A stretch of 64,000 nt of DNA. It comes from Virgibacillus proomii. Its GTDB lineage: Bacteria > Bacillota > Bacilli > Bacillales > Amphibacillaceae. Under the pieces are notes generated by a model. The model did no database searches and was not told the origin of the DNA. It saw nothing but the letters and a program-made list of their open reading frames with translations. Shown here piece by piece: positions 15,984-26,636 of this stretch (positions are counted from its first letter, which is position 1; each line of letters opens with the position of its first letter). The position numbers and the translations under genes were made by a program. The stretch is taken from positions 293,176 through 357,175 of the forward strand of contig NZ_FUFN01000009.1 in the NCBI RefSeq assembly GCF_900162615.1, in the 5' to 3' direction.

Positions 15984-17273
15984 TTATAAAATCCATAACA
16001 CCAGGAATAGTCCGATTAAGGTTATAAATAGAATTGGAATTGTTAAAACGATCCCTGTTTTAAAATAGGTTCCCCAGGATATTTTTACACCTTTTTGTGA
16101 TAGAACATGGAGCCATACTAAAGTGGCAAGTGAGCCAATTGGCGTAATTTTCGGTCCTAAGTCAGAACCAACTACATTAGCATAAATAAGTGCTTCCTTC
16201 AATACACCAGATGTATTGGTTTCAGCAATCGCTAAAGCATCAATCATAACTGTCGGCATGTTGTTCATAATCGATGACAAAAATGCTGCAATAAAACCCA
16301 TTGCTACTGTAGCAACGAATAAACTTTGTTCTGCTGTTGCTTGAATCACAGTTGATAACGCATCAGTAAGTCCCACATTCCCTAATCCATATACCACTAC
16401 ATACATACCAATGGAGAAAAATACGATATTCCATGGGGCATCTTTAATTACTGTTTTAATATCAACTGCTTTACTGCTTCTCGTCATAAAAATAAAGAAA
16501 ATCGCTATAGCCCCTACAACAATAGAAACAGGTAGATGGATGAACTCACTTACAAAGTAACCTATAACTAACAATGCAAGAACATACCATGATAAGCGAA
16601 ACATCTTTGAATCCCTAATAGCATTTGCAGGCTCATTTAATTTAGATATGTCGTAGGATCTCGGAATACTTTTTCGAAAATAGATTAGTAAAACGGTAAT
16701 CGTTGCAGCTAATGAAAAAAAGTTAGGAATAATCATCCTAGAAGCATATTCCACAAACCCAATCCCAAAGAAATCAGCTGAAACAATATTAACCAAATTA
16801 CTAACGACAAAAGGTAGTGAAGTAGTATCTGCGATGAAGCCACTCGCCATGATAAACGGGAAAACCATTTTATCTTTAAAGTTTAAATTCCGTACCATAG
16901 CAAGAACAATCGGTGTAAGTATTAACGCTGCTCCATCATTTGCGAACAAGGCAGCCACAATTGCACCTAAAATACTTATATAGACAAACATCCTTATCCC
17001 ATTACCCTTTGCTATTCTTGCCATATGAAGTGCCGCCCATTCAAATAGTCCAACCTTATCCAAAATAAGTGAGATTAGAATAATAGCAACAAATGCAAGA
17101 GTTGCGTTCCAGACCATCTCAATTACTGTTATTACATCATTAAATCCAACAACACCTACTATTAAAGCAATTATCGCTCCACCAATTGCTGACCAACCAA
17201 TGGATAATCCTTTAGGTTGCCAAATTACAAAAATCAAAGTTATTATAAAAATTGAGCTAGCCCAATAAACCAA
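15984..17273 (-). CDS. arsB: ArsB-type arsenite efflux permease
   Basis: 429 residues, about 11-12 membrane segments, of the ArsB/NhaD transporter superfamily. Diagnostic blocks: FANDGAALILTPIVLAM, VSNLVNIVSADFF, FLSSIMNNMPTVMI and VGSDLGPKITPIGSLATLVWLH. Exports arsenite alone or with an ArsA ATPase; none is encoded here. TTG start at 17273 after GAGAGGAG. In the order arsR-arsB-(small gene)-arsC, 29 bases after arsR. Confidence 0.93.
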   Translation of the reverse strand: MVYWASSIFIITLIFVIWQPKGLSIGWSAIGGAIIALIVGVVGFNDVITVIEMVWNATLAFVAIILISLILDKVGLFEWAALHMARIAKGNGIRMFVYISILGAIVAALFANDGAALILTPIVLAMVRNLNFKDKMVFPFIMASGFIADTTSLPFVVSNLVNIVSADFFGIGFVEYASRMIIPNFFSLAATITVLLIYFRKSIPRSYDISKLNEPANAIRDSKMFRLSWYVLALLVIGYFVSEFIHLPVSIVVGAIAIFFIFMTRSSKAVDIKTVIKDAPWNIVFFSIGMYVVVYGLGNVGLTDALSTVIQATAEQSLFVATVAMGFIAAFLSSIMNNMPTVMIDALAIAETNTSGVLKEALIYANVVGSDLGPKITPIGSLATLVWLHVLSQKGVKISWGTYFKTGIVLTIPILFITLIGLFLVLWIL

Positions 17274-17302
17274 TATAAATCTCCTCTCTATTTCGCCACC
17301 AT

Positions 17303-17635
17303 TTATTCACAAAGGATTCTTTTTCCATCAACAATCAGGGATTGAATATTCTCTGTTTTAGGAGGTAACATGCTAATCAGATGAAGAACTAATGTATATA
17401 GTTCATGCTCCTTATTAAGAGAATAAAAGACCCACTTGCCTCTCCTTTCTTCCAAAATAATTTCAACCTGTCTCAATCTTTTTAAGTGTTGACTAATGGA
17501 TGGCTGACTCATTTGAAGAAGTTCAACTAATTCACAAACACAAAAGGAATCATAGGTCAAATAGAAAATAATTTTTAATCTTGTTTCTTCACCAATAGCT
17601 TTTAAAAATTGTTCAGCATTAGAATAAGTTATCAT
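17303..17635 (-). CDS. arsR: ArsR-family arsenic-responsive repressor
   Basis: About 110 residues, winged helix. The metal-sensing CVCEL motif lies in the alpha-3 region (DSFCVCELVELLQMSQPSIS), followed by the recognition helix QPSISQHLKRLRQ and the wing RRGKWVFYSL. Arsenite binding to the Cys pair releases DNA. The ATG at 17635 is chosen because the family begins shortly before NAEQFLKAIGEETRLKI and GGTGG precedes it; 17 further codons upstream look untranslated. Its likely operator is the inverted repeat at 17741-17772. Confidence 0.93.
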   Translation of the reverse strand: MITYSNAEQFLKAIGEETRLKIIFYLTYDSFCVCELVELLQMSQPSISQHLKRLRQVEIILEERRGKWVFYSLNKEHELYTLVLHLISMLPPKTENIQSLIVDGKRILCE

Positions 17636-17740
17636 GAAATTCACCACCCTCACATAATTATATGCTAATATATATGAATATAACAACTAATAATTAGGTT
17701 ATTATATTTAATTGATATAAATTAAATATAGGAATAGAAT

Positions 17741-17772
17741 ATAACCAATTGAATATATAATCAATTGGTTAT
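17741..17772. promoter_or_regulatory. Inverted repeat between arsR and the arsD stub: candidate ArsR operator
   Basis: Perfect 12-bp arms ATAACCAATTGA and TCAATTGGTTAT separated by 8 bases, located between the divergent arsR operon and arsD fragment. Binding is inferred. Confidence 0.6.
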
Positions 17773-17808
17773 ATGACTTTTTCTACAAAAATAAAGAAGG
17801 GCTAATTA

Positions 17809-17913
17809 ATGAAAAAGATCGAGATTTTTGATCCATTAATGTGTTGTTCTACCGGTGTCTGTGGATCACAGTGTAAATTATTAACTGTTTATGTAGAGGA
17901 GGTATACGAGTGA
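17809..17913 (+). pseudogene. arsD: ArsD arsenic metallochaperone, N-terminal fragment
   Basis: 34 codons beginning MKKIEIFDPLMCCSTGVCG, the ArsD start including the CC and C of the As(III) site, then the frame runs into unrelated sequence and stops at 17911. Full ArsD is about 120 residues. Downstream there is no ArsA. Preceded by GAAGGGCT. Either a scar of a larger arsRDA-BC cluster or, less likely, a short Cys-rich peptide. Confidence 0.8.
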
Positions 17914-18872
17914 TTATAACGGGGCAAGCAAGATCGTATATTAAAAAAATGATGAAGGAAAATGGGAGAAAATCAATTTGCGTTTCACCTTTGAGGGAGC
18001 AGGTTGACGTGGATAAAATTTTGGAGTAACTTTATCAGAACAGCAAGAAGATGATAAAGTAAAAGTCAACGGAATAGTGTCGATAACAGGGTAATTGATA
18101 CTTTGGATTATCTTTTAAAAAGGTCCAAAATAGTTGTGATTTAGCCAAACCGATAACTGTAAAGACCTTCTAAAATAATAAGATGGCTTGTACTTTATGA
18201 TGTAATTTATGGGATATGCTAAACGGATTTAAATCAACCCGACACGAAATAATACATGTTAATGGCAGAAGATTGGACACACTGTCAAATAGTAATTGAG
18301 AAGGATATGATTTTACCATAAGATAATTTAAAGACTCCGTTGATTGAATTCGGGTTTCCTGCATACGTGACTTTTGGCTGAAAAGATAAGTCAACAAGAG
18401 ATTTTAGAAAAAACATACGACTTTTTGTCCTCAAATTTTTCTGACTTATAAACCACATTAATCCTATAGAAATCCCAATGTATTTTAATAGCCCCCTCCT
18501 ATGAGAGAGTGCGGGAGTATTTTACCGAATGACATCACAATGAACAGATAGGGACACATTACACCATTCGGTTAAAAGTCACAGGACAAGCAAAAGAATT
18601 GATCGCTATATAACCATTTCCACCGATCAGATACTTGGGGGTTATAACTTTTTAATCTCTTCATTTATATAATAAAGAATAGCAGTAACCTTTTTCAGTT
18701 CACTGCTAAATATTTTAAAATTTTGGATATTTGGATTAGGTATTCGGATATATCATGTAGAATTTTGTTTTCGACTGTTCTTCCGCAATCATACCTATTT
18801 GTTGAAGAATAAAATGAAAGTCTAAGTAGGTGATCCGTTCCCTAACTTCAAATTTAGCTGTCTGTGCAAAAT
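17914..18872. other. Gene-free interval downstream of the arsD stub
   Basis: About 960 bases with short broken frames. A stretch near 17960-18090 could be the remnant of a gene (frames reading GKWEKINLRFTFEGAG and LSEQQEDDKVKVNGI), but the family is not recognised. Nothing else could be supported. Confidence 0.5.
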
Positions 18873-19454
<582 letters not shown>

Positions 19455-20028
19455 GTTAGTTTCCCCCTTATTGTTTTTTGCTCATCATGATTTTGAATAA
19501 AGTTATCCTGTAAACTTTCAAGATATCTAAGAATAAACAAATTAGTCAGAATTCAATACAACCACCCGAGTTCCCGTGTTTTTTGATATGATGGATTATC
19601 ATCAGATCATCAATGTTTGTAGACTTATTATATCAAGAACTAGCTTTATTTCATATATTCAAAGACACTATGAGAATGGACAAGGAATTTTTTATTGATT
19701 TCAAGGTCACATTTATATTTTCTGTTAATAGAAAATTCAATTAAAAAGATTGTGTCGTTATGAGAACTTGTGATTAGAAAGGTAAAAACATTGGATTTAA
19801 ATATTATAATTTTAGTAGCCTTAATATTGTATTACCTCAAGATATTCTCTCAAATTTTTTTAAAAGCAGCTTTACATTTTAATAAAGATCTATTAACTAT
19901 TTCAAGGTAGGCGAACAAGTTTAAGTCACCTAGCTAGCTCGATTCAGAAAACTATTCTTATTATAACTAACCTATCATATAAAATAATAAGTTTAGATCG
20001 AAATCCCACGCCTGCCAAATTTTTTACC
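19455..20028. other. Gene-free interval
   Basis: About 570 AT-rich bases. No coding frame, terminator or RNA element that I can support. Confidence 0.6.
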
Positions 20029-20721
20029 TCAAATAATATCTATTTTGTCTATTTTTCTAATTGACAAAATAGATATTAAAATACCAATGACCGCTAATAA
20101 TAACGGAATATAAACAATCGAAGCTACAGAAAAGACTGGATTATGAGAACTAATTAAAAAAACGATCACAATTGACGAAATAATTGTTGCTGGGACAGAA
20201 AATTTTCGCATTCCGAAATATAAACTAATTAAACTTGTTCCTGCTGCCGCAAAAGCAAATGTAATGATTGGAATAATTTGTTGGACTACCATTTCCAATG
20301 AAAGAGTACCTGGAATGATTTGAAAGTATGGATTCAATGCAAAAAATGAACCAAGTACAAAAAAATTAGATATAATGATTGTAATAAAGGTTAAGGAGCC
20401 GACAATAAATAGTTTTACACCAATTAACTTCTTTCTATTAATAGGATACGTAAACAATACGGTGATTGTTTTATTTTTAAACTCTTCGATCACTAATTTT
20501 ACAATTAAGACCGCTGCAAAAATAATAAATGTGGCTCTTACAAATGCACCTATTATAATAAAAACTTCGTCGTAGTCAAGAAAAACAACATTACCTTCCA
20601 ACTTTTCAATATAACCAATGATAAAAAGGGAAGAAAGGATTAGGATATTTGCAATAACTGCTCCCTTTACATACCATCCCATTTTCACTTTTTTGAATTC
20701 CAATTTCATTAATGTAAACAT
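20029..20721 (-). CDS. ABC-2 type permease, YcbO-like
   Basis: 230 residues with about six hydrophobic segments, N-terminal MKLEFKKVKMGWYVKGAVIANI as in BcrB/YcbO-type permeases. Partner of the ATPase encoded 23 bases upstream. With the ATPase, kinase and regulator genes it forms a set of the same order and sizes as B. subtilis ycbL-ycbM-ycbN-ycbO, a module of the bacitracin/lantibiotic-resistance type. The actual substrate is unknown. Confidence 0.8.
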   Translation of the reverse strand: MFTLMKLEFKKVKMGWYVKGAVIANILILSSLFIIGYIEKLEGNVVFLDYDEVFIIIGAFVRATFIIFAAVLIVKLVIEEFKNKTITVLFTYPINRKKLIGVKLFIVGSLTFITIIISNFFVLGSFFALNPYFQIIPGTLSLEMVVQQIIPIITFAFAAAGTSLISLYFGMRKFSVPATIISSIVIVFLISSHNPVFSVASIVYIPLLLAVIGILISILSIRKIDKIDII

Positions 20722-20744
20722 GTATAAACCATCTCCAATTATTT

Positions 20745-21677
20745 TTACCTTACTTCATCTTGTTTCTCTTTATCCATTAACCCCATAAAATATTCTTCTA
20801 AGGACGTTATTTTTTTACTCATTGACTCAATCTCGATACCGTTTAAAATCATTGTTTTTGAAATCTCCGATTGTGACACACTCTGTTCAAAAATACGAAT
20901 GATTTTCTGGTCAATTATTTTAAAATTACGCAAATGAAGTCTATTTTCGAGAATAAAACATGCCCTTGTCGGATTTGACGTTACGAACTCCATGTATTCT
21001 CTATTTTTTTTTCTCATTTCCTCCAGCGAAACTTCTTCGATTAATTTTCCCTTGTTAACAACTCCGATCGTATCCGCCATTTGCTCAATTTCAGCTAAAA
21101 TGTGACTAGAGATTAGCATCGTAATATCATATTCTTTACAGAGTAGTTTGAACAAATTTCTAATTTCTCGTATACCAATAGGGTCAAGTCCATTAATTGG
21201 TTCATCGAGAATTAATAGCTCAGGTCTTGTAATAATGGCTCTTGCAATACCTAAACGTTGCTTCATCCCTAATGAGAAGTTTTCCACCGGTTTATTGTCA
21301 ATATTTATTAAATGAACCATTTCTAATACTTCATTTATCGCTTTTTTATTATGGTAACCCATATATTCACAGTGAAGTTCTAAGTTTTCCTTAGCTGTAA
21401 ATTTCTCATAAAAAATCGGATACTCGATCATACTTCCTATCCTTCCTAACACATCGTATGACGAAGAAGGGGTCAATGGCTGTCCAAAAATCTCAATTTC
21501 ACCGGCAGTAGGTTTTATTAAGTTTGTTAGCATTTTCATGAGTGTTGTTTTTCCTGATCCATTCGGACCGAGGAACCCATAAATTTCGCCTTTTTTTACA
21601 TTCATATTTATTTTTGATACGACTTCTTTCTCTTGAAAACACTTTGTTACGTTATGTGTCTTTATGATATACACCAT
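20745..21677 (-). CDS. ABC transporter ATPase, YcbN/BcrA-like
   Basis: 310 residues. Walker A GPNGSGKTT (about 36-44), signature FSLGMKQRLGIARA, Walker B LLILDEPINGLDP, switch His in ISSHILAE. The ~90-residue C-terminal extension is typical of BcrA-type exporters. SD AAAGGATGG. Encoded between the kinase and the permease. Confidence 0.92.
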   Translation of the reverse strand: MVYIIKTHNVTKCFQEKEVVSKINMNVKKGEIYGFLGPNGSGKTTLMKMLTNLIKPTAGEIEIFGQPLTPSSSYDVLGRIGSMIEYPIFYEKFTAKENLELHCEYMGYHNKKAINEVLEMVHLINIDNKPVENFSLGMKQRLGIARAIITRPELLILDEPINGLDPIGIREIRNLFKLLCKEYDITMLISSHILAEIEQMADTIGVVNKGKLIEEVSLEEMRKKNREYMEFVTSNPTRACFILENRLHLRNFKIIDQKIIRIFEQSVSQSEISKTMILNGIEIESMSKKITSLEEYFMGLMDKEKQDEVR

Positions 21678-21765
21678 ATTTCCATCCTTTCTTCAAGGTT
21701 AGTTATATGCATCGTACCAACCAGCTGTTGCTTTTCTCTTTCTTAATTCTTACTTATTTCTTAAG

Positions 21766-22701
21766 TTAGTAAGTGATTCGTGGTAACGTAACCGTAAATG
21801 TTGTTTTCTGATATGGCATACTCTGTACATGTATCGTTCCATTCATTTGTTCTAGCAGTCTTTTCGTAATTGTTAATCCTAGCCCGCTTCCGTGAAAGGC
21901 TTTGTTTCTTGATTCTTCTAATGTGAACATTCTTTCAAAAACGAGATCTTGCTTCTGTTCCTCGATTCCTTTTCCTCTGTCCCATACGTCAATACAAACA
22001 TGTTTTTCGTTAAAAGTTAGAGCTAAACCGAGTATCTTACCGTCACTGCCATACTGGATGGCATTTGACAAAAGATTATGTAAGACTCTGTTCAGCGCTT
22101 CTTTATTTCCTACTACATGAATGGGGTTATCTGGTAATTGGAAATCTATCTTTAACCCTTTAGTTTGAACTACATCATAGAATGAAAGTAAATTATCTTT
22201 ACAAATCTCATTGATATTTATTTTCATTAGTGGAATTTCTTTATCTCCTGATTCCACTCTTGCCAAATCGAAAAAAGCATTCATTAGATCGATAATTTCA
22301 ATTGTTTTTCGATGAACTTGTAATAGCAGCCTTTCTTGTTCCTTTTGATCAATTGTTTTGTCTTTCTGAATCATTTCGATATACCCTAGTACGACGGTTA
22401 ATGGTGTTTTCAAATCGTGTGAAATATTGGTTAACATTTTTTTCATAGCCTGTCTTGACTGATTGTATTTTGCAATTTTTCCCTTATGCATATCAAGCAA
22501 CTTATTTATTTCAATTATTAAAGCTTTTAACTTTTTATCATCCGTCATTAATAATAATTGTTCCATAGATTCTTCTTCTAAAATTTGTCCGAGTTTATTA
22601 GCCAAATAATCTAGTTTTTTATCTCTATTTGTCATTTGTACATACTGAATTATATTTAAAGTTATTAAAATAAAGATAACGCCCATCACCATAAACATCA
22701 T
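21766..22701 (-). CDS. Sensor histidine kinase, YcbM-like
   Basis: 311 residues with a single N-terminal membrane segment (residues 2-20) and little extracytoplasmic sequence, so the signal is probably sensed in or at the membrane or through the ABC transporter. H-box NISHDLKTPLTVVLGY, N-box LHNLLSNAIQYG, G1 WDRGKGIE and G2 GSGLGL are intact. Its start overlaps the regulator's stop by 4 bases. 311 residues equals the length of B. subtilis YcbM. Confidence 0.92.
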   Translation of the reverse strand: MMFMVMGVIFILITLNIIQYVQMTNRDKKLDYLANKLGQILEEESMEQLLLMTDDKKLKALIIEINKLLDMHKGKIAKYNQSRQAMKKMLTNISHDLKTPLTVVLGYIEMIQKDKTIDQKEQERLLLQVHRKTIEIIDLMNAFFDLARVESGDKEIPLMKININEICKDNLLSFYDVVQTKGLKIDFQLPDNPIHVVGNKEALNRVLHNLLSNAIQYGSDGKILGLALTFNEKHVCIDVWDRGKGIEEQKQDLVFERMFTLEESRNKAFHGSGLGLTITKRLLEQMNGTIHVQSMPYQKTTFTVTLPRITY

Positions 22702-23405
22702 TTAGAATTCAATTCTCCTAGTCTGTAGCCGATTCCCCATAATGTTTCAATATATTGTGGATTCGCTGGGTCATCTTCTATTTTTTCTCTTAATCTACTC
22801 ATATGGACGTTAATCACATTTTCATCTCCATAATATTCTTCTTTCCAAACTAAACGATAAATTTGTTCTTTCGTAAATACTTTTGTAGGATGTTGAATAA
22901 ATAACTTTAATATTTCCCATTCTTTGTTTGTTAATTTGATAGTAATTCCTTTTTTACTAATATGAAAATTATCTATATCAATCGTAAGCTTATGAATGTG
23001 AAGCATTTGTCGCTGGCTTTTTTCTTTATGTCCGGAATACTCGGTTGCTCTTCTGATGGATGCCTTCACCCTTGCAAGTAATTCAATCATGGAAAATGGC
23101 TTTGTGAGATAATCATCTGCGCCAAAACCTAGACCGATCGCTTTATCTACATCACTGTCTTTAGCAGAAATAATTAGTACCGGAACGAGACTTTGGTTTC
23201 TTATCTCCTTCAAGCAATCAATGCCACTCTGTTTTGGTAACATCAAGTCTAATATGACCAAATCAAATGTTTGTTGTTCAAATAAATCCATCGCTTCTTT
23301 TCCATCTGATGAATGGATGACACAAAATCCTTCTTTGGATAAAAAGTTTGTAACCATCTCGGAAATTGATGGGTCATCTTCTATTAACAATATTTTGTCT
23401 TGCAT
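22698..23405 (-). CDS. OmpR-family response regulator, YcbL-like
   Basis: 235 residues: receiver domain with acidic EDD near the start, phospho-Asp in LVILDLMLP, and the switch Lys in DYLTKPFSM; winged-helix domain with ENVINVHMSRLREKI and TLWGIGYRLGE. SD GGAGGATG. First gene of the four-gene module; it is expected to activate the ABC genes downstream. Confidence 0.95.
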   Translation of the reverse strand: MQDKILLIEDDPSISEMVTNFLSKEGFCVIHSSDGKEAMDLFEQQTFDLVILDLMLPKQSGIDCLKEIRNQSLVPVLIISAKDSDVDKAIGLGFGADDYLTKPFSMIELLARVKASIRRATEYSGHKEKSQRQMLHIHKLTIDIDNFHISKKGITIKLTNKEWEILKLFIQHPTKVFTKEQIYRLVWKEEYYGDENVINVHMSRLREKIEDDPANPQYIETLWGIGYRLGELNSK

Positions 23406-24097
23406 CCGTTACATCCTCCATTTCTATATACATTTTCAAATCATTTTCTAGCATTGCCCCTGGTTAACATTGTGACTTTTATTTTAATGTTTTAGTGAAA
23501 TAAGGTACAGTAAAAGGAACAAAACTTTGATGATGCATAAAGCTCCCAACCCTATTGGGCAGTAGTTTTCCTTTATCTTTCTGAAAGATGCGTAAATTCC
23601 GGACTAAATTCCTTATTTTCTAGCATTAGATATGAGTAACTACTAAATCGCATGTATCAAGTCATGTAAGTACTTCCTTAATTAATTGTTTTGCAACATT
23701 TTAACAACAATAGTTCCTAGTTACAAAAGTGTCTTCTAGCAGGATTTTTTTATTATTAGACAATTAAAACGGCTATAGAGACTTTGCCCATTTTTCTCCT
23801 TTAGAAGTTGATTTGAAAGAAAGCTGATTTTTGATGATATCCAAATTGTGCCTAAATAAACACTTCAAACCATTCTTGGATCTAGTGTTCCCGCACTTCC
23901 ATGAAGAGCAATAGCTCCTTTTACAATATTTATCATTTTTAAATTACATTCATGTATTGTTTCTACAATATAGAGTTGTGTTAAATGCCCATGAGCTATT
24001 TCACTATTTGTATCTATTGTTTGGATACTTCATCCGCAAAAACATTTGCTGAACGACTGAATAACCTTTTTCAATGTAAACATTATCACGTTAAATA
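23406..24097. other. Intergenic region with an unassigned minus-strand coding remnant
   Basis: A minus-strand open stretch at about 23875-24020 reads NSEIAHGHLTQLY ... KGAIALHGSAGTLDPRMV and stops at 23875. It looks like the end of a real protein, but upstream it is broken. Family not recognised. Confidence 0.35.
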
Positions 24098-24283
24098 AAG
24101 AGAATGAGCGACATATTTGTGAATCCATCCTTGAGAGTGGTACTGAAAAGAATTTGAGTAGATACTGTCGGCGAAACCGATATATTATCGAGAGGTAAGT
24201 ATTTTTTACAATACTTGCAATTTGGGTGGCAACGCGGATATCAAACTTCCGTTCCTTTTTAGGGATGGAAGTTTTTTTATTTC
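24098..24283 (+). ncRNA. T-box leader of a seryl-tRNA synthetase gene
   Basis: The T-box core TGGGTGGCAACGCGG at 24223-24237 is exact, followed by a terminator hairpin AACTTCC ... GGAAGTTTTTTT (24244-24280) that directly precedes the serS-like frame. An AGAG...GAGAGTGG region upstream is the probable stem I, but it is shorter than usual and I could not place the specifier codon. Serine specificity is inferred from the downstream gene. Confidence 0.85.
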
Positions 24284-24312
24284 TATTTTCAAACTAAAAA
24301 GGAGGTAGTAAA

Positions 24313-25574
24313 ATGTTTAATATTAAACCACTTAGGGAGAACTTTAAAGAGGTAAAAGTAAAATTACAACATCGTGGTGAAGACTTAACCGAATTAGAAA
24401 AGTTTGCTGAACTTGACCAAAAGCGTCGGAAATTAATCGTCGAAACTGAACAATTAAAGAAAAAGAGAAAAGATGTATCTTATCAAATCGCCGTTCTAAA
24501 GAAAGAGAATAAAGATGCTGAAGTTTTAATTGTAGAAATGCGTGAAGTTGGAGAACAAATAAAGAAACTCGATGAAGAATTACGTGTGATTGAAGAAGAA
24601 TTAAATGCATTACTTTTGTCCATTCCAAATTTGCCGTATGAAACCGTACCCATTGGTGATACAGAGGATGAGAATGTTGAAATTCGTAAGTGTAGAGAAC
24701 TTCCTCAATTTGATTTTGATCCGAAACCCTATTGGGATGTTGCTACTGAATTAGAAATTATTGATTTTGAACGTGCTGAAAAGTAATAGGAAGTCGCTTT
24801 GTTTTTTATAAAGGCCTTGGCGCAAAATTAGAAAGAGCACTAATCTCCTTTATGCTTAATCTTCATACTGAACAACATGGTTATACAGAAATATTACCTC
24901 CGTATTTAGTGAATCGTGTTAAGCCTTACAGGGACTGGCAGCTGCCAAAATTTGAAGAAGATGTGTTTTTAGTTGAGAAGGAGGATTATTTCTTAATACC
25001 AACGGCGGAAGTGCCTGTTACGAATTACTATCGTAATGAAATATTATCCAAAGATGATCTTCCTGCTAAGTTTGCTGCGTACAGTGCTTGTTTCGTTCTG
25101 AAGCTGGATCGGCAGGAAGAGACACACGTGGTTTAATTCGTCAACATCAGTTTAATAAAGTTGAATTGGTAAAATTAGTTAAACCAGTAGATTCTTAAGG
25201 GGAATTAGAAAAATCAACAAATGATGCAGAAAGGTATTACAATTGCTAGGACTTCCTTATCGGGTAGTAGCTATTTGTACAGGGGATCTAGGTTTTACTG
25301 CTGCAAAAAAATATGACTTAGAAGTATGGCTACCAAGCTACGACACATATCGTGAGATTTCTTCTTGCAGTAATTTTGAAGATTTCCAAGCAAGAAGAGC
25401 AAATATCCGGTTTAAAAGAGAACCAAAAGGGAAGCCCGAATTCGTTCATACGCTAAATGATTCTGGATTGGCAGTCGGGCGTACTGTTGCAGCATTTTAG
25501 AAAATAATCAACAGAAGGAAGAAAAAGTACGAATACCAGAAATTTTAAGACCTTATATGGGTAGTAAAGACTAA
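24313..25574 (+). pseudogene. serS: Seryl-tRNA synthetase, frameshifted and partly deleted
   Basis: The N-terminal coiled-coil arm is intact (MFNIKPLRENF ... ELNALLLSIPNLP), then a stop at 24784. The protein then resumes in other frames: GSRFVFYKGLGAKLERALI, MLNLHTEQHGYTEILPPYLVNR (with internal loss after it), EEDVFLVEKEDYFLIPTAEVPVTN, TRGLIRQHQFNKVELVK with an in-frame stop, and the class II motif 3 end HTLNDSGLAVGRT. At least four disruptions. A functional serS must exist elsewhere. It may have been a regulated second SerRS. Confidence 0.9.
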
Positions 25575-25961
25575 ACTAGATAAAATTGATGAATAAAATA
25601 GGGGCTGTTCCAATTCGAGGTACCTAAATAATAGCATAAAGCGTGGCAACAACATCCACTTCTATATCGTGAAGACCCTCAGCCAGCCCCCTTACTTAAA
25701 ATTTTAGTAAGGAACTTCTTCTGAGACCCCAAATATTAACTCATAATCATGACCTTCAATCGTACCACCGACGACGTAACTATTTTCATATTTGTAATAA
25801 GTGTTTGATAAAACAAACAACATAAGGTATGGCTTAACTTTTTCCCATCTGTATTTTTATAGAAAATTCCTACCTATCTACCTGTTTTCTGGATACTATC
25901 GCGGTATAAATCCACAATGGATGCGCTTAGTACCCAGTAATTCTTGATATTAAATGATAAT
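25575..25961. other. Gene-free interval after the serS pseudogene
   Basis: No coding frame with recognisable content. A hairpin GGGGCTG ... CAGCCCCC brackets 25602-25690, possibly the remains of a terminator or a mobile-element end. Confidence 0.45.
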
Positions 25962-26636
25962 TTATTTATTGTTATTTTCGTTAAGTGATACTATCCGTAG
26001 ATAACGGTAAACACTTGATTCAGACATTCCCATTACTTTAGCAACGTCAATTACAGTACCTTTAATATCAAATACACCAGATTCCTTTAATTTGGAAATG
26101 GCGAGTTTTTTTTGTTCAGGTGATAATTGAGCACCAGATTCTAATATATCTTTGTCTATTTGTGTATAAATAATGTTATGAATATTTTCGGTCAGTTTTT
26201 CAACGGGTTGTTCCTGTTCTGTTTTCTTGTCTATATACGCTATATCCCAGCTTAGATTAGCTAAATTTAATAAATCCTTTGCGACCTTTCGATAGGCATC
26301 CGCATCAAAGTTTATACACAAAAGACCTTGTAATTGACCTTCATGATCTTTTATAAACATGGTTGATGAACGAAATTTTTTACCTTTTGGTCCTTCTCCA
26401 ACATAATTTACAATAAAATCTTTTTTTAAATATACTTTTTCCTCAATTAACTTTTTCGCATAGTTGGTTAAGGGGCTATTTAATGACCTTCCACTTAATT
26501 CACCATGGACGATGTGACCAATGTGCGAACCTCCATCAGGATCTAAAACATGTAATACAAATTCATAATGAGATCCACAAATTTCACCAAAATAATTCAT
26601 TATATTTTTATAGTGCCGAAAAAGATGATCATCCAA
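25962..26636 (-). CDS. YheO/DauR-type PAS-like and HTH transcriptional regulator
   Basis: 224 residues. The N-terminal YheO-like sensor (about 1-115) includes GSHYEFVLHVLDPDGGSHIGHIVHGELSGRS and an adjacent INFDAD; the C-terminal helix-turn-helix includes LSPEQKKLAISKLKESGVFDIKGTVIDVAKVMGMSESSVYRYLR. TTG start after AAAGGAGGAG. Divergent from the sda operon (1.2 kb away). YheO-type regulators control amino acid racemisation or degradation genes in other bacteria, so regulation of serine catabolism is the natural guess. Confidence 0.88.
   Translation of the reverse strand: MDDHLFRHYKNIMNYFGEICGSHYEFVLHVLDPDGGSHIGHIVHGELSGRSLNSPLTNYAKKLIEEKVYLKKDFIVNYVGEGPKGKKFRSSTMFIKDHEGQLQGLLCINFDADAYRKVAKDLLNLANLSWDIAYIDKKTEQEQPVEKLTENIHNIIYTQIDKDILESGAQLSPEQKKLAISKLKESGVFDIKGTVIDVAKVMGMSESSVYRYLRIVSLNENNNK

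Noticed and set aside
17960..18090. Possible remnant of an OsmC-like or other small protein after the arsD stub
   Set aside because: Frame changes and no recognisable signature.
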